A stretch of DNA of 64,000 bases from NCBI GenBank assembly GCA_016721905.1, contig JADKHH010000029.1, forward strand, positions 1 through 64,000, given 5' to 3'. Each line of letters opens with the position of its first letter. The stretch's first letter is position 1. Positions 53,587 through 61,601 of the stretch are shown piece by piece. The notes under the pieces were generated by a model, which did no database searches, had not been told where the DNA came from, and saw only the letters and a program-made list of their open reading frames with translations. A program made the position numbers and the translations under genes. The stretch is from Candidatus Opimibacter skivensis. Its GTDB lineage: Bacteria; Bacteroidota; Bacteroidia; Chitinophagales; Saprospiraceae.

Positions 53587-54531
53587 ATGAATTTTATTCA
53601 ACCGGTGGCTGTCAAAGAAGTGGCCTCATGGATAAGTGCAACATTGCTAGGTAATGATGGGCTTGTATTACAGGGGATCAATGAGATCCACAAAGTCCGG
53701 GAGGGAGATATCACCTTCGTCGATCATCCTAAATATTATCAGGCGTCATTGCATTCGGCAGCCAGTGTTATCATAGTGCCTGCTGAAATGGAATGCCCGG
53801 AGGGGAAAGCTCTGCTGGTCGTAGAAAAGCCATTTCTCGCCTATGAAGCGATCGTCAAACGATTCAGGGATTTTACGCCCATCCAATTCGTATCAAAAGA
53901 AACACAGGATATTGACCCGACGGCTGTCATTGAGGATGGCGCTATCATCGGTCCGCATGTGCGAATTGGTAAGGAGTGTCATATTCAATCCGGAGTGATT
54001 ATCAGGCCTTATACCACCATCGGAGACCGGGTCGTCATTCATTCCGGAGCGATCATTGGTACCCAGGCATTTTATTTTAAAAAATGGCCGGAAGGCTACC
54101 AGGCGTGGACAGGATGTGGTCGGGTCATCATTGAAGATGATGTGTGGATCGGTAGCGGAACCACAATCGCGCAGGGCGTAAGTGGTGATACGATCATCGG
54201 TGCGGGCACGAAAATCGATTGCCAGGTGATGATCGGACATGGCGTAGTCATCGGAAAAAACTGTTTGATCGCAGCACAAGCTGGTATTGCGGGAAAAACA
54301 ATAGTCGGCGACTGGTGTGTCATCTATGGGCAGGCAGGGCTTACACAAAATCTGCACATTGGCGATAGGACTACTATCCTGGCGCAGAGTGGAGTTCTCT
54401 CCGATCTTGAAGGTGGAAAATCATATTTTGGTTCGCCGGCTGAAGAAGCCAGGACCAAGTATAAAGAGTTGGCAACAATCAAAATGCTCGCCGCGAAATA
54501 TAACGAAGACAGAAAAAATAAAATCGAATGA
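53587..54531 (+). CDS. lpxD: UDP-3-O-acylglucosamine N-acyltransferase
   Basis: LpxD adds the second acyl chain to UDP-3-O-acyl-glucosamine in lipid A synthesis. The 314-residue protein has the N-terminal uridine-binding domain (LQGINEIHKVREGDITFVDH, PKYYQASLHSAASVIIVP) and a left-handed beta-helix of hexapeptide repeats (VIEDGAIIGPHVRIGKECHI onward). The catalytic His is in the VMIGHGVVIGKNCLIAAQAG segment. It is slightly shorter than enterobacterial LpxD, as is usual for the second LpxD-like paralogue of Bacteroidota. It overlaps the next gene by 4 bp. Confidence 0.88.
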   Translation: MNFIQPVAVKEVASWISATLLGNDGLVLQGINEIHKVREGDITFVDHPKYYQASLHSAASVIIVPAEMECPEGKALLVVEKPFLAYEAIVKRFRDFTPIQFVSKETQDIDPTAVIEDGAIIGPHVRIGKECHIQSGVIIRPYTTIGDRVVIHSGAIIGTQAFYFKKWPEGYQAWTGCGRVIIEDDVWIGSGTTIAQGVSGDTIIGAGTKIDCQVMIGHGVVIGKNCLIAAQAGIAGKTIVGDWCVIYGQAGLTQNLHIGDRTTILAQSGVLSDLEGGKSYFGSPAEEARTKYKELATIKMLAAKYNEDRKNKIE

Positions 54532-55034
54532 TGTTGAAAAATATAATTTCCATTACGATACGGATGATCCTGCTTGGATTGTGCCTTGTCACTACATCCA
54601 TCAGCTATGGCCGTGATGTATCAGACACGTTGGTTATCACCAATTATGAAAAGTTTAAGCAAATACCGACATGTATCGGTGCCAATTGCCAGGCAGGTCA
54701 ATGCTCTTCTCCACCCAAAACCGATGGCCCTGCTGCAGCATACCTTCTCCATAATGATGTCAGGATCGGTAAGATCAAACATTGCACGATGCTCTGCGAG
54801 ACACCAGGAGGCGTATGTCGAAATATGGTCTTTACTTTTAAAGGTGAAGAAAGTGTTGAACAAGCCGGAAAACAAGCCTCCAAGCAATTTGGAAAACCTG
54901 TGTATTCGAAAGAGGGAAGCAAGTTTGTGTATGCATGGAAACACACCACTCCGGAAAATCAAAAACTAAGTATCAGACTTGAAGTTTCCGCGGATATTAA
55001 AAGCGGGGTGATGTATGTCGGAAAACAGATGTAG
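54528..55034 (+). CDS. Cysteine-containing secreted hypothetical protein
   Basis: The 168-residue product has a signal peptide (NIISITIRMILLGLCLVTTS). The mature part contains ITNYEKFKQIPTCIGANCQA, then GQCSSPPK, IKHCTMLCETPGGVCRNMVF and a C-terminal strand pair (KLSIRLEVSADIKSGVMYVG). Six to seven cysteines in the first two thirds suggest disulfides. No family is recognised. Overlap with lpxD means translational coupling, which could point to a cell-envelope role. Confidence 0.65.
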   Translation: MMLKNIISITIRMILLGLCLVTTSISYGRDVSDTLVITNYEKFKQIPTCIGANCQAGQCSSPPKTDGPAAAYLLHNDVRIGKIKHCTMLCETPGGVCRNMVFTFKGEESVEQAGKQASKQFGKPVYSKEGSKFVYAWKHTTPENQKLSIRLEVSADIKSGVMYVGKQM

Positions 55035-55063
55035 GAACTTAAATATCAAAAATATATCGTTCG

Positions 55064-55260
55064 TTCAAGTCTCAGACTTGAATGCAATATTTTTCGCGTC
55101 TCCTGACGCGAGTGTTAGAATTTCGTTGAATATGACAACTCCCGGCAGCCAGGAGGCTGCAACTACAGAAGATCAATGGTCACAGCTATTTTATGACTTA
55201 TCCGTCGGCAGCCAGAGTCTGCCAACATCATTAGTTTTTTTTACAAAAAAACTAATGATG
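55064..55260. repeat. Hairpin array: AAGTC, CGCGTC, GCAGCC and CATCATTAG types
   Basis: TTCAAGTCTCAGACTTGAA at 55064-55082, CGCGTCTCCTGACGCG at 55095-55110, GCAGCCAGGAGGCTGC at 55145-55160, then the two-hairpin unit: GGCAG with loop CCAGAGT and CTGCC at 55207-55223, and a 16-bp-armed hairpin at 55226-55260 with arms CATCATTAGTTTTTTT. The linker TGAATGCAATAT follows the first hairpin. Confidence 0.85.
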
Positions 55261-55294
55261 ATTTTTTCCTTCGCCTTCGCCTCAGCCTTCGCCT

Positions 55295-55852
55295 TTATTT
55301 CTTCCACTTAATATTACACCCCCCACTCGGATACTGCTTCTCTGCCACCGGCTGTCCAGACAGTAAAGCATCAAGCGCCGCACGCATATCTTTTCCGCTT
55401 AAGGGGATACCATTCGAGGGCTTCGAATCATCGAGCCTTCCCCGGTAAGCAAGCTTCAGATCTTTGTCAAAAATATAAAAGTCAGGTGTGCAGGCCGCAT
55501 CAAATGCACGAGCCACATTCTGACTCTCATCGTATAGGTATGGAAATGGATATTTTACTTGCGCAGCATGCTCCTTCATCTTGTCAGGTCCATCCTGCGG
55601 ATAGTTGATCACATCATTAGAACTGATAGCTACAAAAGCAATTCCTTTTGCTATATACTCATTTGCCAGTCTTACTAGTTCTTCATTGACATGGATGACA
55701 TACGGACAATGGTTGCAGATAAACATGACCACGGTGGCTTTGTCAGAAGCGATGTCTTGCAAGCGGATAGTATTGCCGGAAACGGTATCAGGCAATGCAA
55801 AGGGTGGCGCTTCGCTGCCGAGGGGTAACATGGTGGATTCGGTGAATGACAT
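55295..55852 (-). CDS. Thioredoxin-fold (AhpC/TSA-like redoxin) protein
   Basis: The start is set at Met 55852 (MSFTESTMLPLGSEAPPFAL); codons upstream are GAGTTGTGAATTG repeat. The 185-residue protein has VVMFICNHCPYVIHVNEELV, with CNHC in the thioredoxin active-site position, then FVAISSNDVINYPQDGPDKM, YPFPYLYDESQNVARAFDAA and CTPDFYIFDKDLKLAYRGRL. It matches the cytosolic thioredoxin-family proteins common in Bacteroidota, including the C-terminal GCNIKWK. It is probably a thiol reductase or peroxidase. Confidence 0.88.
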   Translation of the reverse strand: MSFTESTMLPLGSEAPPFALPDTVSGNTIRLQDIASDKATVVMFICNHCPYVIHVNEELVRLANEYIAKGIAFVAISSNDVINYPQDGPDKMKEHAAQVKYPFPYLYDESQNVARAFDAACTPDFYIFDKDLKLAYRGRLDDSKPSNGIPLSGKDMRAALDALLSGQPVAEKQYPSGGCNIKWKK

Positions 55853-56029
55853 TGTGTGAGTTGTGAGTTGTGAATTGTGAGTTGTGAATTGTGAGTGTGA
55901 ATTGTGAGTGAGAGTTATCTGACCTGAAGAATCATAACAAATCATAAAATCAATTACGAATCTGTAAAAGTCGTCTCGGACGACATGTGTATATCAAACA
56001 CTCACAATTCACAACTCACAACTCACAGT
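55853..56029. repeat. GTGAGTTGTGAATT word repeat
   Basis: Degenerate GAGTTGTGAATTGTGAGTTG words at 55855-55915 and their reverse complement (CACAATTCACAACTCACA) at 56000-56030 flank a short spacer. The two arms could pair. Confidence 0.65.
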
Positions 56030-56875
56030 TCAATGATTACAATCCTCATTGATCCCAAGTACATAATGTTTGACAATATCAATCATCGGAGCCGACTCGC
56101 TTCCGAGGAAACCATCGATCATTTCATTCTTGAGATGTGCTTTTGCATAGGCGGTCAATTTAGCGGACACAGGCGTATATGACCAATGCCACCGCTCCTC
56201 AAAATAACCATAGGGGCGGCCGGCAGAATAGACCTGGCAAAACCCATATTCGCTGGCATGCTTCTTCAGCCAATTGTACATCGTGAGGCCTTCACCTTCG
56301 TTAAACCAATCATTCTCCAGATTATTGAGATCGATATCAGTGCCCCAGTGATGACGGCTAGAGCCGGGCATTGAACTGTAGCGCAATATTTTCAACGCAC
56401 GTTCTTTTGGATCGGGAGTTGTCACCGAAAGGTTTTCACCACCTTCGATAGTGCGGGTGCCAGACCACTTGGCCTCCCAGATCGATTTCTGTGAGTAAAA
56501 ATTGCGGGTCGCGGATCTGATTTGCAGATTGACTCCATCTTTCTTTGCATGTTCATACATGGCAATAAATGCCTTGTACGTATCCTTACGGAGATACATT
56601 CCTTTTTTATCAGCATACTGGTCAGCGATGATGACAAAATCCGGATGCTTGGATGGATCAAAACGCCCCATGATATATTCCAGGTCTAATGGAATAGAGG
56701 TCGTATCCTCAGTTTTTTCAACAATCTTGTCAACAATGACAGTGTCTGTATCGGCATTTAAAGAATCAGGGACATGGATGTTCGTCTGCTGTTCGGAATG
56801 CGCACGCTGACAGGATAGGCCCGCCACGAGCACAGGAATAAGAAGAAGTAGTGTGTGATTTCGGTATTTGATCAT
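56030..56875 (-). CDS. M15-family D-alanyl-D-alanine carboxypeptidase lipoprotein (VanY-like)
   Basis: The 281-residue product has a lipoprotein signal ending LVAGLSC, so it should be lipid-anchored and face the periplasm. The M15B domain (about 90-250) has LQIRSATRNFYSQKSIWEAK, the zinc motif SSRHHWGTDIDLNN and the second His in FEERWHWSYTP, all needed for D,D- or L,D-carboxypeptidase activity on peptidoglycan peptides. It lies 9 bp downstream of paaB in the same direction, although a link to phenylacetate breakdown is not expected. Confidence 0.87.
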   Translation of the reverse strand: MIKYRNHTLLLLIPVLVAGLSCQRAHSEQQTNIHVPDSLNADTDTVIVDKIVEKTEDTTSIPLDLEYIMGRFDPSKHPDFVIIADQYADKKGMYLRKDTYKAFIAMYEHAKKDGVNLQIRSATRNFYSQKSIWEAKWSGTRTIEGGENLSVTTPDPKERALKILRYSSMPGSSRHHWGTDIDLNNLENDWFNEGEGLTMYNWLKKHASEYGFCQVYSAGRPYGYFEERWHWSYTPVSAKLTAYAKAHLKNEMIDGFLGSESAPMIDIVKHYVLGINEDCNH

Positions 56876-56884
56876 GCGTTGGTT

Positions 56885-57166
56885 TTAGAGATGCTTTACG
56901 CCCTCAGGTACGTGATAGAATGTCGGATGTCGATAGATTTTATCTTCAGCCGGATCAAATAATTCTTCGCTCTCCTGTGGATTGGATGCGATGATGTCTG
57001 ATGAGAGTACGACCCAAATGCTTGCACCTTCATTGCGACGGCAATACACATCACGTGCATTTTCAATCGCCATCTGTGCATCTGCGGCATGGAGGCTTCC
57101 GGCATGTTTGTGATGCAGGCCAGCTTTGGATCTGATGAATACTTCGTATAAAGGCCAGGATTTCAT
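56885..57166 (-). CDS. paaB: 1,2-phenylacetyl-CoA epoxidase subunit PaaB
   Basis: The 93-residue protein starts MKSWPLYEVFIRSKAGLHHK and continues HAGSLHAADAQMAIENARDV and YCRRNEGASIWVVLSSDIIA, all strongly conserved in PaaB, a small bridging subunit of the ring-epoxidising multicomponent oxygenase. Its start overlaps the end of paaA by 4 bp. paaC and paaD, which normally follow, are absent; an M15 peptidase gene follows instead. Confidence 0.9.
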   Translation of the reverse strand: MKSWPLYEVFIRSKAGLHHKHAGSLHAADAQMAIENARDVYCRRNEGASIWVVLSSDIIASNPQESEELFDPAEDKIYRHPTFYHVPEGVKHL

Positions 57167-58116
57167 ACTGCTTGTGATTTTTGATTTGAAACGTTAGTGT
57201 GTTTAGAAGCATATGCCGTTGCAGCTTCTCTGACCCATGCCCCATCTTCCCAGGCTTTGACCCTGGCTTCCATTCTTTCTTTATTGCAAGGACCATTGCC
57301 TTTGACGACCTGCCAGAATTCATCCCAGTTGATCTGCCCATAGTCATAATGCTGCCGCTCTTCATTCCACTTGATATCCGGATCAGGAATCGTGATGCCC
57401 AGGTGTGCGGCCTGAGGTACAATCATATCTACAAAGCGTTGACGGAGCTCATCATTTGTAAATCGCTTGATCCCCCATCTCTTTGATTGTGCTGTATGGG
57501 TGGATACATCATCCGGCGGACCAAACATCATCAGGCTCGGCCACCAGAAACGGTTGAGTGCATCTTGTGCCATCGCTTTCTGAACAGGCGTGCCCTGACA
57601 AAGCACCAGCATGATCTCATAGCCTTGCCGCTGATGGAAACTTTCTTCTTTACATATACGCACCATCGCGCGGCCGTATGGGCCATACGAACAGCGGCAC
57701 AGTGGTATCTGGTTTTGAATAGCAGCGCCATCTACCAGCCAACCTACAGCGCCCATATCTGCCCAGGTCAGCGTGGGATAATTGAAGATGCTACTGTACT
57801 TCGCTTTTCCTGTATGCAGCTCTTCATACATCTGATCACGATCTGCTCCGAGCGTTTCAGCTGCGCTATAGAGATAGAGGCCATGCCCGGCTTCATCCTG
57901 GATTTTAGCAAGTAATGCTACTTTCCTTTTTAAAGACGGAGCCCTGGTGATCCAGTTGCCCTCGGGGAGCATACCTACGATTTCACTATGGGCGTGCTGT
58001 CCGATCTGGCGGATCAGCGTCTGCCGGTAATTGTCCGGCATCCAGTCCCGCGGTTCGATACGGATGTCTTTGTCGATTTTCTCCTGAAAACCGGTTTCGA
58101 TGTCTATTACATTCAT
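57163..58116 (-). CDS. paaA: 1,2-phenylacetyl-CoA epoxidase catalytic subunit PaaA
   Basis: PaaA holds the di-iron centre that epoxidises the ring of phenylacetyl-CoA. The 317-residue protein has Glu and Glu-x-x-His ligands in IQDEAGHGLYLYSAAE and CKEESFHQRQGYE, plus the family blocks NWITRAPSLKRKVALLAK, YPTLTWADMGAVGWLVDGAA and KRWGIKRFTNDELRQRFVDM. The full length is normal. It overlaps paaB downstream and the TetR gene upstream by 4 bp each, so the regulator and epoxidase genes are translated together. PaaC, its usual structural partner, is not in the window. Confidence 0.95.
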   Translation of the reverse strand: MNVIDIETGFQEKIDKDIRIEPRDWMPDNYRQTLIRQIGQHAHSEIVGMLPEGNWITRAPSLKRKVALLAKIQDEAGHGLYLYSAAETLGADRDQMYEELHTGKAKYSSIFNYPTLTWADMGAVGWLVDGAAIQNQIPLCRCSYGPYGRAMVRICKEESFHQRQGYEIMLVLCQGTPVQKAMAQDALNRFWWPSLMMFGPPDDVSTHTAQSKRWGIKRFTNDELRQRFVDMIVPQAAHLGITIPDPDIKWNEERQHYDYGQINWDEFWQVVKGNGPCNKERMEARVKAWEDGAWVREAATAYASKHTNVSNQKSQAV

Positions 58117-58679
58117 AATACTATACCATTAATCAATATAGAAGAGATTTGTTCAGTCAGTTGTTGTTCGTTTAGTTTTGTTTTTTTGACGGTCGGCATA
58201 TGCAGCCATCGTAGCGATGAAAGGATCAACTGGTACATCAGGTATGGATCCGAATTTTGTAACCTGCCTTTTTCGATACCTTCTCTGATGATCCGAAGAT
58301 AAGCGGTTTCATATTGTCGCCGCAGTTCCAGGAAAGAACTCAGAAACGGTTCCTGCAGGTGTCTCCATTCATCATTGAAGACCGTCAGTGAACTCTCATC
58401 ATGTAAAGCAATACGTATCTGCAAGCTGATGAGTTCCTTTATCTTTTCTACCGGGTCTGATTGTGTGAGTTCGATCAGTTGCATCCCTTCCAGAAATTCA
58501 TTGGCACACCGAAAGCAGATAGTAGTCAACAGCTCATCTTTGGAGCCCATATGATTATACAAACTGGCAGCACCAAGACCCACAGCGTGCGCAATGTCAC
58601 GTACCGAAGAAGCAGCAAAACCTTTCTCTCCGAAGAGTTTTGCGGCAGCGGTGTGGATTTCTTCTTTTTTCGTTGTCAT
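58113..58679 (-). CDS. TetR-family regulator, probable PaaR-type phenylacetate repressor
   Basis: The 188-residue protein has an N-terminal TetR helix-turn-helix (EEIHTAAAKLFGEKGFAASS, VRDIAHAVGLGAASLYNHMG, SKDELLTTI) and a C-terminal ligand domain. It is the first gene of a run into paaA-paaB with a 4-bp overlap, and paaE lies just upstream. In Thermus the TetR protein PaaR represses paa genes and is released by phenylacetyl-CoA; the position here suggests the same job. A matching operator lies before paaE. Confidence 0.85.
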   Translation of the reverse strand: MTTKKEEIHTAAAKLFGEKGFAASSVRDIAHAVGLGAASLYNHMGSKDELLTTICFRCANEFLEGMQLIELTQSDPVEKIKELISLQIRIALHDESSLTVFNDEWRHLQEPFLSSFLELRRQYETAYLRIIREGIEKGRLQNSDPYLMYQLILSSLRWLHMPTVKKTKLNEQQLTEQISSILINGIVL

Positions 58680-58847
58680 TCTTCCAACGTTTAGCTGTCA
58701 GCTATCAGCTTTCAGCTTTCAGTGTTTAAAGGTTTAAAGGTTTATAAGTTGATGTGTTTATTGGTTTAGTGTATTAAAATCATTCGACACAATGAAAAAT
58801 CATTTGATCCTCAATTCTGATAGCTGACAGCTGATAGCTGACGGCTC
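58680..58847. repeat. AGCTGTCAGCTATCAGC word repeat
   Basis: Both ends of this spacer carry degenerate AGCTATCAGCTTTCAGC words. A half-site CCAACG at 58683-58688 resembles the PaaR operator half. Confidence 0.55.
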
Positions 58848-59927
58848 TTACAGAATGTCATAATCCAAAATCAACCTCTCCGACCTCGGATGCGACTGAC
58901 ACGTCAGCACAATACCTGCATCAATTTCATCCGGTTCGAGGCCATAGTGGATATCCATGTGTACTTTTCCTTCTACCACCTGTGCCTTGCAGGTGCTGCA
59001 TACACCGCCCTTACAGGAAAAAGGTATATCGATTCCGGATTGCAAACCTGCATCGAGGACAGCCTGGCCGCGATAACCTAGCTTCAGGTCAACTTCATGT
59101 CCGTCGATACGAATGGTCACTTGTGACATGGTGTCTTCTCCGGTAAATGCTTCGGCTTCCTGTGCTTCCCGTTTGGCATAGAATGCGCCGGTGCCGAACA
59201 GTTCGAAGCGGATCTGGTCTTCGTGGAGCCCCATTTGTTGCAAGGCGGATTTGACATCCATGATCATCAACTCCGGTCCGCAGATAAAGGCGGTGTGGAT
59301 TTCAGATGGATTGAAAAAATGCTTTCCGTAGAGATTGCATTTTTCCTGATCGACGCGACCTGAAAAGATATCTACGCCGGTCACCTCTTTAGTCAGGATA
59401 TGATAGATCGAAAACCTGTTCATGTTTTCGTTTTTCATCGCCTGCAGTTGCTCGCGGAAGATGATCGTGTCGCTGGACCGGTTGCTATAGAAAAGTACAG
59501 CCTGTCCTTTCGGATAGTGATCCAGGAAATATCGGAGCTGGGAAATCACCGGCGTGATCCCGCTGCCGGCGGCAAAGAAGACCAAAACGGCATCCTCTGG
59601 TAAGGCATCGGGTAGGGTAAACTTGCCTTCCGGAGGTGTTACTTCGAATGTGTCACCGACTTTCAGGTCAGTATTGATATACGTCGACATCTTGCCACCA
59701 TGCACCTTTTTGACGGCGATCCCCAGATAGGGGTCTTCAGGCACGGCGCAGATGGAGTAGGACTTCCGCAACTCTTCGCCATTGACCATGGCGCGGCAAT
59801 TGAGGTATTGGCCTGGTTTAAAGGCGAATGTGTCCTTCAGATCTGCGGGGACTTCCAGCCAGATGGAGACACTTTCAGCGGTTTCGCGGCGGATGTCCGC
59901 GATGCGTAACGGATGGTAACGGCTCAT
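58848..59927 (-). CDS. paaE: 1,2-phenylacetyl-CoA epoxidase reductase subunit PaaE
   Basis: PaaE passes electrons from NAD(P)H through FAD and a [2Fe-2S] cluster to PaaA. Start Met 59927 (MSRYHPLRIADIRRETAESV) is chosen over an upstream Met whose codons look non-coding. The 359-residue protein has the FAD motif RKSYSICAVPED, the NAD-binding FFAAGSGITPVISQLR and CGPELMIMDV, and the plant-type ferredoxin cluster CKGGVCSTCKAQV with the fourth Cys in VLTCQSHP. It is transcribed towards the TetR gene, with a palindromic operator candidate 20 bp upstream. Confidence 0.93.
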   Translation of the reverse strand: MSRYHPLRIADIRRETAESVSIWLEVPADLKDTFAFKPGQYLNCRAMVNGEELRKSYSICAVPEDPYLGIAVKKVHGGKMSTYINTDLKVGDTFEVTPPEGKFTLPDALPEDAVLVFFAAGSGITPVISQLRYFLDHYPKGQAVLFYSNRSSDTIIFREQLQAMKNENMNRFSIYHILTKEVTGVDIFSGRVDQEKCNLYGKHFFNPSEIHTAFICGPELMIMDVKSALQQMGLHEDQIRFELFGTGAFYAKREAQEAEAFTGEDTMSQVTIRIDGHEVDLKLGYRGQAVLDAGLQSGIDIPFSCKGGVCSTCKAQVVEGKVHMDIHYGLEPDEIDAGIVLTCQSHPRSERLILDYDIL

Positions 59928-59946
59928 AAGCCGTAAAAATAAGGAA

Positions 59947-59964
59947 TACGAACGATTGTTCGTA
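59947..59964. promoter_or_regulatory. Candidate PaaR/TetR operator upstream of paaE
   Basis: TACGAACGATTGTTCGTA has perfect 7-bp arms (TACGAAC/GTTCGTA). It fits the published Thermus PaaR consensus CNAACGNNCGTTNG with one mismatch, recalled from the literature. It ends 20 bp before the paaE start, where a repressor could block transcription. Confidence 0.65.
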
Positions 59965-59996
59965 ACTGTATTTCTTTGCGCACAGGCGGAATTCGT

Positions 59997-60204
59997 GTTA
60001 CTTTTTGCATTGCCCAAAAAGTAACCAAAAAGGCTAGTCGCTCAAAAAACTCACCTTGATATTTGTTCATTCGCTTGGCTTTCTGTTCTGCTGGCACGCT
60101 TGTTTGTGTTTCAAGTGCTGTTTCTCCTGTTTGTTGTGCCCATAAGTGTCTTGATAATGCTTGAAACAGGTCTGTCGCGCTGTTCGGACAGTTTTGAGCG
60201 ACAG
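59997..60204 (+). repeat. Structured intergenic element, copy 2
   Basis: This 208-bp copy matches 15421-15660. Its stems are complete: GTTACTTTTT with AAAAAGTAAC, TGTTTCAAG with CTTGAAACA across about 45 bases, and CTGTCGC with GCGACAG around CTGTTCGGACAG. Position and order of the stems agree in both copies. No common reading frame exists. Confidence 0.7.
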
Positions 60205-60242
60205 TTCCTGCTAACCGAAATGATTTTCTTGAGTTCAATAAA

Positions 60243-60646
60243 CCAATGGAGGCCGCAGGCCTCAGAAAAAACAAAGTTGGGCTTAGGTTGACCTAAGTCC
60301 GCGTACGATAGATCAAAAGAATCATAAACAGGGAAGAGTCATGTAAGCTGTTTTTAACAGCAGGTAATATTAAACCCAATGGAGGCCGCAGGCCTCCAGA
60401 AAAAACAAAGTTTGGCTTAGGTTGCACCTAAGACCGCGTACGACAGACCAAAAGAATCATAGTCAGGGTAGAGTCATGTTTGCTGTTTTTAACAGCAGGT
60501 AATATTAAAGCCAATGGAGGCCGCAGGCCTCCGGAAAAAACAAAGTTGGGCTTAAGTTGACTTAAGTCCGCGTACGTCAGATCAAAAGAGTCATAGTCAG
60601 GGTAAGGTCATGTAAGCTGTTTTTAACAGCAGATAATTTTAAACTC
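60243..60646 (+). repeat. Three tandem 134-bp structured repeats
   Basis: Copies start at 60243, 60376 and 60511. Each has GGAGGCCGCAGGCCTC(C), a second hairpin, CGCGTACG, GTCAGGGT-like words and GCTGTTTTTAACAGC. In the second hairpin copies 1 and 2 use CTTAGGT with ACCTAAG, while copy 3 uses CTTAAGT with ACTTAAG: a paired G-C to A-T change. The word GCGTACGATAGATCA recurs inverted at 12755-12770. Confidence 0.85.
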
Positions 60647-60662
60647 TCGGGTTTACGCAAAC

Positions 60663-61010
60663 CTAAAATTCATTCTTTAGAATAGTTTGCATCACCTCTT
60701 CAAGACCCCCCAGATCATTGGCTGCATAATATACCCTGTCGATTTTAATGCCATGATATGCATGAACAATAAAATTCCGGAATGACATAGGGATATGCCA
60801 TGGGTATGGATATTTGTCAAGGATGGACTGATCTATAAAGCGCGTAGCTTCCCCGATGATCAGGAACTGAAATTTAACAGCACTTTGCAGCAAATCATCT
60901 GATGTAAAGGCTTCCAATGAAGCTCCATCCATAAATTCTCTAATGTTGGTGATGGCTGAAAGGATATGTTGAATCCTTTCAACAGGTGTGGGCTTATCCA
61001 TATATTTCAA
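60663..61010 (-). CDS. HEPN-domain (HepT/DUF86-like) toxin
   Basis: The 115-residue all-helical protein (VERIQHILSAITNIREFMDG, DDLLQSAVKFQFLIIGEATR) carries RNFIVHAYHGIK, the R-x4-H motif that forms the RNase active site of HEPN toxins. It lies downstream of, and overlaps by 17 bp, a gene for an XRE/MNT protein. That is the usual HepT/MntA arrangement, in which the MNT partner AMPylates the HEPN toxin to silence it. A Tyr lies three residues after the His, as in the AMPylated site of HepT. Confidence 0.87.
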   Translation of the reverse strand: MKYMDKPTPVERIQHILSAITNIREFMDGASLEAFTSDDLLQSAVKFQFLIIGEATRFIDQSILDKYPYPWHIPMSFRNFIVHAYHGIKIDRVYYAANDLGGLEEVMQTILKNEF

Positions 61011-61593
61011 GAAGGTCTTTAGTGGCTGTTTTTAATGCGAAAGGGGAGAGCATACCTTCCTCGACGAGGTCAATTTTTCTATTAGCTATTTTTCCAAGTT
61101 CTTCTGTAATCTCCGCAAGATCAAAAAAGGTTATTGGCAGTGATTTGTCAAAACGCACCATTACATCTATATCACTTTCACTATGCATTTCACCTCTGAC
61201 AAACGAACCAAACAACCAGGCTTTTGAAACCTTAGGTTCAGATCTAAAATAATCCCTGAACCTGCCTATCACCTCCTCCCTCGTCAACTCCTTCGGCCTC
61301 GCCCTATACCTGACCTCTCCCTCCGCCGCCAGCAGCCCCTTCAATGCCAGTTCTTCATCCCCGATCTCATACAATATCTTTTCACTGAGATACATGATGA
61401 CGAGCTCCTCCGGATCGTGACGATAGATCTCTGCAAGTTTTAGCACCACTTCTTTGTTCAACTTCCGCTCCCCCCGCTCCATCTTACTGAGGATAGCCAC
61501 ATCCACATCCAACAGCGCCGCCACCTTGCGCAGCGGCAGCTTTTGCTCCACCCTCAATCTCCGGAGCATATCGCCCAGTTTTTCTTTTGACAT
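60994..61593 (-). CDS. Fused XRE-HTH and minimal nucleotidyltransferase (MntA-like) antitoxin
   Basis: The 199-residue protein joins an XRE helix-turn-helix (residues 5-60: LRRLRVEQKLPLRKVAALLD, VDVAILSKMERGERKLNKEV) to a minimal nucleotidyltransferase domain (about 105-195). The active site is AWLFGSFVRGEMHSESDIDV, with G-S-x-x-R-G and Asp-x-Asp. The linker holds YRARPKELTREEVIGRFRDY. The MNT part should AMPylate the HEPN toxin encoded directly downstream, and the XRE part should repress the promoter; a perfect inverted repeat sits just before the start. This fusion is less common than the stand-alone MntA. Confidence 0.9.
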   Translation of the reverse strand: MSKEKLGDMLRRLRVEQKLPLRKVAALLDVDVAILSKMERGERKLNKEVVLKLAEIYRHDPEELVIMYLSEKILYEIGDEELALKGLLAAEGEVRYRARPKELTREEVIGRFRDYFRSEPKVSKAWLFGSFVRGEMHSESDIDVMVRFDKSLPITFFDLAEITEELGKIANRKIDLVEEGMLSPFALKTATKDLLEIYG

Positions 61594-61601
61594 AAATGTT
61601 G

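Noticed and set aside
59924..60274. 116-codon frame across the structured element
   Set aside because: Translation of the repeat; the frame is not shared with the other copy at 15421-15660.
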